Shown here: positions 4,844 through 9,199 of the stretch, piece by piece
Layout of the letters: each line of letters begins with the position of its first letter
Numbering within the stretch: position 1 is the first letter of the stretch
Source of the DNA: Bifidobacterium breve
GTDB lineage: Bacteria; Actinomycetota; Actinomycetes; S36-B12
DNA length: 9,199 nt
Assembly: GCA_945870085.1 (NCBI GenBank)
Contig: CAMBQX010000060.1
Span: 1-9,199 of the forward strand
Direction of reading: 5' to 3'
Translations under genes and position numbers: made by a program
The notes under the pieces: generated by a model
What the model saw: the letters and a program-made list of their open reading frames with translations, nothing else
Told to the model about the DNA's origin: nothing
Database searches by the model: none

Positions 4844-6859
4844 GTGACCGCCCCGAAGGACAACTCGCGCCGCAAGGACAAACCTTGGTTAATCCGGACA
4901 TATGCCGGTCACTCTTCACCAGGTGAGTCCAATGCCCTGTATCGGCGCAATTTAGCCAAGGGGCAGACCGGGCTGTCGGTGGCATTTGATCTACCCACCC
5001 AAACCGGTTACGACCCAGATTCGCCGATGGCCCTTGGCGAGGTTGGCAAAGTTGGGGTACCGATTGCGCACTTAGGCAATATGCGGGCGCTATTAGATGC
5101 CATCCCACTCGACAAAATGAATACGTCCATGACCATCAATGCAACGGCCATGTGGATGTTAGCCCTGTACGTGGTTGCCGCCGAAGACGCTGGCGTACCG
5201 GCTGGCCTATTGCAGGGCACAACCCAGAACGACATCATCAAGGAGTATCTATCGCGCGGCACCTACGTTTTTCCACCAGGGCCATCCTTGCGGTTGACCA
5301 CGGACATGGTCACCTATACGGTGCAGAACATTCCCAAATGGAACCCGATAAATATCTGCAGTTACCACCTGCAAGAGGCTGGGGCGACTCCCGTCCAAGA
5401 AATCGCCTATGCGTTGAGTACCGCAATTGCGGTATTGGATGCCGTTCGCGATTCGGGGCAGGTGGCCCCGGCTGACTTCGGTGACGTCGTTGCCCGGATT
5501 TCCTTCTTCGTTAATGCTGGGGTGCGCTTCGTCGAGGAAATGTGCAAGATGCGTGCGTTCGTTGAAATGTGGGATCGCATTACTTTGGATCGGTACGGCG
5601 TGCAAAATCCGGACCAGCGCAGGTTTAGATACGGCGTTCAGGTTAATTCACTGGGCTTAACCGAGTCGCAACCTGAAAATAATGTGCAACGAATAGTTCT
5701 TGAGATGCTCGCTGTCACGATGTCAAAGGATGCCAGAGCTCGGGCGATCCAACTGCCGACCTGGAACGAGGCATTAGGTTTGCCCCGACCGTGGGATCAG
5801 CAGTGGTCACTTCGCATTCAACAAGTACTTGCATTCGAGAGCGATCTGCTGGAGTACGACGATCTCTTCACCGGCTCAGTTGTTGTTGAAAAGATCGTTA
5901 CTGAAATGCTTGCCGAGGCAACCTCCGAACTTGACTATGTGCTGGGTCTAGGTGGCGCGGTCGCGGCTGTTGACAGTGGCTATATGAAGCAGCAGATGGT
6001 GCAAGCGCACTCTGAGCGGCGTACTCGAATTGAATCGGGTGAGCAAATAGTCGTTGGAGTTAATGCATTTCAAGAGAGCGAGGCCAGCCCGCTGTTAGCT
6101 GATCTTGATTCGGCGGTACTTGTTGTTGATCCTGAAGTTGAATCCCAGGCGATTGCAGACCTTCAGTCTTGGCGGGCCGCACGCGATGACACCCGCGTTG
6201 CGACGGCACTGGCCGAACTACAGGCGAAAGCTAGAACTTCAGCGAACTTGATGAGTGCGACCATCGAATGTGCCCGAGCCGGTGTCACCACCGGTGAGTG
6301 GACTTCCACCCTCCGTGAGGTTTTTGGTGAGTATCGGGCGCCAACCGGTATTAGCGGCGTGGTGGGGTCGGTTAGTTCGGATTTGGCCGAGGTGCGGCAG
6401 GCGGTCGAGATCACTTCCCGCGAATGTGGGTCGCCACTTCGACTCCTTGTTGGCAAGCCTGGCCTAGACGGGCATTCAAATGGCGCTGAGCAAATAGCGG
6501 TGCGAGCCCGCGACGCTGGATTCGAAGTAATTTATCAGGGCATCCGGTTGACCCCTGAGCAGATCGTGGCGGCGGCCGTTGCCGAGGATGTTGATGTCGT
6601 CGGGCTATCTATTTTGTCCGGATCACACCGAGCATTAGTGCCAGCTGTGGTTGACGGCTTGCGAGCCCGCGGCCTAAGCGAGGTGCCCGTTGTCGTTGGT
6701 GGCATCATTCCCGATGCCGACGCCGACTGGTTGCGTGAGCGCGGGGTGGCCGCGGTGTTCACGCCGAAGGATTACGACGCGACCGTGATTATGCGCTCTA
6801 TCGTCGATACGGTCCGTGCTGCGAAATCGATGCCGGCATTACCAAATCCGTGCGCATAG
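4844..6859 (+). CDS. meaA: Ethylmalonyl-CoA mutase (MeaA-type), adenosylcobalamin-dependent, one chain
   Basis: This radical mutase should rearrange ethylmalonyl-CoA to methylsuccinyl-CoA in the ethylmalonyl-CoA pathway. The 671-residue product closely follows Streptomyces MeaA as I recall it, including length and fusion. The large (beta/alpha)8 mutase domain spans about 10-500, with PWLIRTYAGHS (Tyr20), KGQTGLSVAFDLPTQTGYD, QNDIIKEYLSRGTYVFPPGPSLRL (Arg150) and NICSYHLQEAGATPVQEIAYA. The B12-binding domain spans about 530-660, with DGHSNG at 542-547 (His544 as lower cobalt ligand), GLSILSGSH and VVVGGIIP. Methylmalonyl-CoA mutases have ISGYHMQEAGATADLE-type text and isobutyryl-CoA mutases replace the Tyr/Arg pair, so the ethylmalonyl assignment is favoured but inferred. 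GTG 4844 is chosen because RKDKPWLIRTYAG follows as in homologues; the frame upstream to 4595 lies antisense to another gene. The end overlaps nucS by 10 bp, so the two are probably cotranscribed. It is also called ecm. Confidence 0.92.
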   Translation: MTAPKDNSRRKDKPWLIRTYAGHSSPGESNALYRRNLAKGQTGLSVAFDLPTQTGYDPDSPMALGEVGKVGVPIAHLGNMRALLDAIPLDKMNTSMTINATAMWMLALYVVAAEDAGVPAGLLQGTTQNDIIKEYLSRGTYVFPPGPSLRLTTDMVTYTVQNIPKWNPINICSYHLQEAGATPVQEIAYALSTAIAVLDAVRDSGQVAPADFGDVVARISFFVNAGVRFVEEMCKMRAFVEMWDRITLDRYGVQNPDQRRFRYGVQVNSLGLTESQPENNVQRIVLEMLAVTMSKDARARAIQLPTWNEALGLPRPWDQQWSLRIQQVLAFESDLLEYDDLFTGSVVVEKIVTEMLAEATSELDYVLGLGGAVAAVDSGYMKQQMVQAHSERRTRIESGEQIVVGVNAFQESEASPLLADLDSAVLVVDPEVESQAIADLQSWRAARDDTRVATALAELQAKARTSANLMSATIECARAGVTTGEWTSTLREVFGEYRAPTGISGVVGSVSSDLAEVRQAVEITSRECGSPLRLLVGKPGLDGHSNGAEQIAVRARDAGFEVIYQGIRLTPEQIVAAAVAEDVDVVGLSILSGSHRALVPAVVDGLRARGLSEVPVVVGGIIPDADADWLRERGVAAVFTPKDYDATVIMRSIVDTVRAAKSMPALPNPCA

Positions 6860-7533
6860 TCATCGCGCGCTGCACCGTCAACTATGTCGGTAGATTGACC
6901 GCATACCTACCTGAAGCCGTACGAGTGATCATGGTCAAAGGCGATGGCTCCGTCCTTATTCACTCAGATGGCGGCTCGTATAAGCCGCTAAATTGGATGA
7001 GCCCGCCGTGCACCATCCGGATTCAGCCGGGTGCGGGCGAAGTAAATACCGACATTGTCTGGGTGGTAGAAAATAAGGCCGGGGAGCAATTGCAGGTCAC
7101 CATCCACGAGACGATCTCCGAGACCGAGCATGACCTCGGAGTTGACCCGGGCCTCCAAAAGGTGGGCGTTGAGGCCCAGCTACAAGCCCTACTAGCAACC
7201 CATGTGAGTGTGCTGGGAGCCGGTTGGACGCTGATTCGCCGTGAGTACCCAACACCCATTGGCCCAGTTGATCTGCTCTGCCGGGATGGCGCTGGGGCCA
7301 CGGTGGCGGTGGAGATTAAGCGGCGCGGTGAGATCGACGGGGTAGAGCAATTAACCCGGTATTTAACCCTCTTAAACCGCGATGCGCTACTTGCTCCCGT
7401 GCTGGGGGTATTTGCGGCCCAGGAGATTAAACCTCAAGCCCGGACCTTGGCGGAGGATCGCGGGATCAGGTGCGTGCTCTTGGATTATGACGGGCTTTTG
7501 GGCACCGCTGATCCAAGTCTTCGACTGTTCTGA
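6850..7533 (+). CDS. nucS: Mismatch-specific endonuclease NucS/EndoMS
   Basis: NucS cuts both strands at mismatched base pairs and underlies the non-canonical mismatch repair of Actinobacteria that lack MutS and MutL. The 227-residue protein matches mycobacterial NucS (Rv1321, about 226 residues) through its whole length by my recollection. The N-terminal DNA-binding/dimerisation domain spans about 1-110, with CTVNYVGRLTAYLP, DGGSYKPLNWMSPP and WVVENKAGEQL. The RecB-like nuclease domain begins near 115, with LGVDPGLQKVGVEAQLQALL, GPVDLLCRD (Asp141), VAVEIKRRGEIDGVEQLTRYL (Glu155, Lys157) and FAAQEIKPQARTLAEDRGIRC. These give the D..ExK metal site. The last residues, SLRLF, fit the C-terminal beta-clamp-binding tail described for actinobacterial NucS. 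GTG 6850 fits the homologous start (R-I-V-I-A-R-C-T-V). It lies inside the end of the mutase gene and lacks a Shine-Dalgarno sequence, so translational coupling is likely. The product has no metabolic link to its neighbours. Confidence 0.96.
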   Translation: MRIVIARCTVNYVGRLTAYLPEAVRVIMVKGDGSVLIHSDGGSYKPLNWMSPPCTIRIQPGAGEVNTDIVWVVENKAGEQLQVTIHETISETEHDLGVDPGLQKVGVEAQLQALLATHVSVLGAGWTLIRREYPTPIGPVDLLCRDGAGATVAVEIKRRGEIDGVEQLTRYLTLLNRDALLAPVLGVFAAQEIKPQARTLAEDRGIRCVLLDYDGLLGTADPSLRLF

Positions 7534-7553
7534 TCAACTGGCAGAATCCACCC

Positions 7554-9199
7554 ATGAGCAATTCATCAACCGCTTCCGCGTCCGGTTCGATTACCAGAGT
7601 CGGCGTCATTGGCTTAGGCACCATGGGTGCGGGCATTGCCGAAGTCATCGCCCGCAGCGGAGCGCAGGTCTGGGCCGTGGAGACCACCGAGGTAGATCTG
7701 GCGCGGGGTATTAAGACCATCGAAGGCTCAACCGCCAGAGCAGTAGCGAAGGGCAAGTTATCGGAGGAGGAGCGCACCGCGCTGCTTTCGCGCATCACTT
7801 TCACGACCAGCCTTAATGACTTATCCGAAGTCGATCTCGTGGTTGAAGCCGTGCCTGAGAGTATGGAAATCAAGAGTGCTTTATTCGCCGCCCTTGATGG
7901 TATTACCCCACCTCATGCAATTCTGGCCAGCAATACGTCGTCGCTTTCGGTAACTGAAATCTCCGTTGCTACCGGGCGGCCGTCACAGGTAGTAGGCCTG
8001 CACTTCTTTAACCCGGCTCCGGTACAAGCCTTCGTTGAAATTGTTCGCACCGTGGTTTCTTCACCTGAGGTAGTAGATGCGGTGGCCGAGTTCGCCCGCG
8101 GGCTCGGAAAGGAGCCGGTCGTTGTTGGAGATAAGGCGGGGTTCATTGCAAATGCGCTGCTATTTGGCTACCTAAACCATGCGGTCAAGATGTATGAACA
8201 AAAATATGCGACCCGTGAAGATATTGATGCTTCAATGCGACTTGGCTGCGGGTTGCCGATGGGGCCGTTGGCCCTCCTTGACCTAATTGGGCTTGATACC
8301 GCCTATGAGATCCTCGACACGATGTACAAAGAGGGCCGCGACCGGCTCCATGCCCCGTCGCCGATCATCAAGCAGATGGTCACCGCCGGGCTGCGCGGCC
8401 GAAAGTCTGGTCGTGGCTTCTACACATATGAGGCCCCGCACTCACCGGTTGTCGTCGCCGATGCTCAAACTCCTGACCCAACGCAGTCGGGTGGCTCAAC
8501 TCGCACGGTTAACTCGGTAGGAGTTATCGGAAGTGGCACGATGGCCACCGGTATCGCCGAAGCATTTGCAAAAGCGGGCCTTGATGTTATCTACGTAGCT
8601 CGGTCCGAGGATAAAGTTAAAGCTGTTCGCGGGGCTATCGAAAAATCCCTCGAGAAGGCGGTGCAGCGTGGCAAGCTCGACGAAGCTGGGCGCGATGCAG
8701 CACTTGCGCATCTAGTCGGCTCCACCAAGCTTGATGATCTTGCCAAGGTTGATCTGGTTGTCGAAGCAATTGTTGAAGAGTTATCGGTCAAATTGGCTCT
8801 CTTTGAAAATCTTGACGAAATCTGCAAACCGGGCGCGATCTTGGCGACCACCACATCTAGCCTTCCCGTAGTCGAAATGGCTGCGGCTACCTCGCGTCCG
8901 CAGGACGTAGTTGGCTTGCACTTCTTCAACCCGGCGACAATCATGAAACTGGTTGAGATTGTTAACACCGTCGCTACGGCAGATGATGTCATTGCTACCT
9001 CGCGTGAACTTTGCTTGCGAATCGAAAAGCACCCGGTTGTTTGCGCAGACCGTGCTGGCTTCATTGTTAACGCGCTGCTTTTCCCGTATCTCAATGACGC
9101 TATTCGCATGCTGGAGATGAACTATGCCGATGCTGATGACATTGACCTAGCCATGAAGCGTGGCTGTGGCTACCCGATGGGCCCATTCGAGCTACTTGA
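7554..9199 (+). CDS. Tandem-fused 3-hydroxybutyryl-CoA dehydrogenase (3' end outside window)
   Basis: This enzyme should interconvert acetoacetyl-CoA and 3-hydroxybutyryl-CoA with NAD(P)(H), in fatty-acid/PHB metabolism and upstream of crotonyl-CoA in the ethylmalonyl-CoA pathway. From ATG 7554 the frame stays open to the window edge: 548 whole codons and no stop. Two complete copies of the 3-hydroxyacyl-CoA dehydrogenase unit occur, 306 residues apart. Unit 1 has the Rossmann motif G20-L-G-T-M-G-A-G27, SNTSS 126-130, HFFNP from His150, Glu162, Asn200 in GFIANALL, and GRGFYTYE at 286-293. A Ser/Thr/Pro-rich linker covers about 294-318. Unit 2 has G326-S-G-T-M-A-T-G, TTTSS 432-436, His456, Glu468 and Asn506, and breaks off in GYPMGPFELL. 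The Ser, His, Glu and Asn catalytic set is kept in both. I recall Streptomyces double-unit homologues of about 590 residues, so some 40-50 are missing. No clear Shine-Dalgarno sequence precedes the ATG; the gap from nucS is 20 bases. It may be called hbdA or fadB2. Confidence 0.94.
   Translation, partial: MSNSSTASASGSITRVGVIGLGTMGAGIAEVIARSGAQVWAVETTEVDLARGIKTIEGSTARAVAKGKLSEEERTALLSRITFTTSLNDLSEVDLVVEAVPESMEIKSALFAALDGITPPHAILASNTSSLSVTEISVATGRPSQVVGLHFFNPAPVQAFVEIVRTVVSSPEVVDAVAEFARGLGKEPVVVGDKAGFIANALLFGYLNHAVKMYEQKYATREDIDASMRLGCGLPMGPLALLDLIGLDTAYEILDTMYKEGRDRLHAPSPIIKQMVTAGLRGRKSGRGFYTYEAPHSPVVVADAQTPDPTQSGGSTRTVNSVGVIGSGTMATGIAEAFAKAGLDVIYVARSEDKVKAVRGAIEKSLEKAVQRGKLDEAGRDAALAHLVGSTKLDDLAKVDLVVEAIVEELSVKLALFENLDEICKPGAILATTTSSLPVVEMAAATSRPQDVVGLHFFNPATIMKLVEIVNTVATADDVIATSRELCLRIEKHPVVCADRAGFIVNALLFPYLNDAIRMLEMNYADADDIDLAMKRGCGYPMGPFELL

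Noticed and set aside
4791..5108. Minus-strand extension making the small membrane protein 220 residues
   Set aside because: It lies antisense to the conserved mutase N-terminus (KPWLIRTYAG onward), is Cys/Pro-rich without pattern, and would bury the transmembrane segment in mid-protein.
8591..9109. 172-codon minus-strand frame inside the dehydrogenase gene
   Set aside because: It is antisense to the intact second unit, Ser/Arg/Thr-rich and without recognisable motifs. A similar frame at 7466-7873 lies at the corresponding place in unit 1, as expected from shared sequence bias.
1..9199. Mobile elements, CRISPR arrays, tRNA/rRNA genes, phage or toxin-antitoxin genes
   Set aside because: No spaced direct repeats, transposase motifs, terminal inverted repeats or RNA-gene signatures were seen. 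Codon use looks even across all genes, without signs of recent transfer.

Overview
This window is a stretch of actinobacterial chromosome of intermediate G+C, roughly mid-50s to 60 % by eye. The assignment rests on several lineage markers. The ATP synthase gamma chain carries the acidic loop known from mycobacteria. MurA has Asp in place of the catalytic Cys. There is a NucS/EndoMS mismatch endonuclease, a MeaA-type one-chain mutase, and a fused double 3-hydroxybutyryl-CoA dehydrogenase. The gene order atpG-atpD-atpC / cobalamin adenosyltransferase / murA resembles the mycobacterial arrangement as I remember it. The frequent TTA, ATA and AAT codons suggest a lineage of lower G+C than Streptomyces or Mycobacterium, possibly a freshwater or marine actinobacterium; that last point is a guess.

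Layout. Positions 1-2507 (+) hold the end of the F1 ATP synthase operon: atpG (5' end missing), atpD and atpC. Positions 2535-3110 (-) hold a PduO-type cob(I)alamin adenosyltransferase, convergent with atpC. A 65-bp divergent promoter region follows, then murA at 3176-4453 (+). A small single-pass membrane protein gene lies at 4446-4790 (-) and overlaps the end of murA by 8 bp. A second short divergent region (4791-4843) precedes a co-directional (+) group: ethylmalonyl-CoA mutase (4844-6859), nucS (6850-7533, overlapping the mutase gene by 10 bp) and a tandem-fused 3-hydroxybutyryl-CoA dehydrogenase (from 7554, running off the right edge with no stop). No stretch longer than 300 bases lacks a gene. 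I saw no tRNA, rRNA, CRISPR array, insertion sequence or attachment site.

How the genes fit together. The adenosyltransferase makes adenosylcobalamin, the cofactor of the mutase. The dehydrogenase interconverts acetoacetyl-CoA and 3-hydroxybutyryl-CoA. Both catalytic enzymes belong to the ethylmalonyl-CoA pathway for C2 or fatty-acid/polyhydroxybutyrate-derived carbon, although its hallmark enzyme, crotonyl-CoA carboxylase/reductase, is not in the window. NucS implies MutS/MutL-independent mismatch repair. The starts of murA and of the mutase gene share one geometry: a TANNNT -10 box, six bases, then GTG. This suggests leaderless transcripts.

I did not find a convincing undescribed multi-gene system. 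The content is mostly conserved actinobacterial core and central-carbon genes. The points most worth a second look are the murA promoter dyad, the cobalamin/ethylmalonyl-CoA context, the two-active-site dehydrogenase and the small membrane protein.
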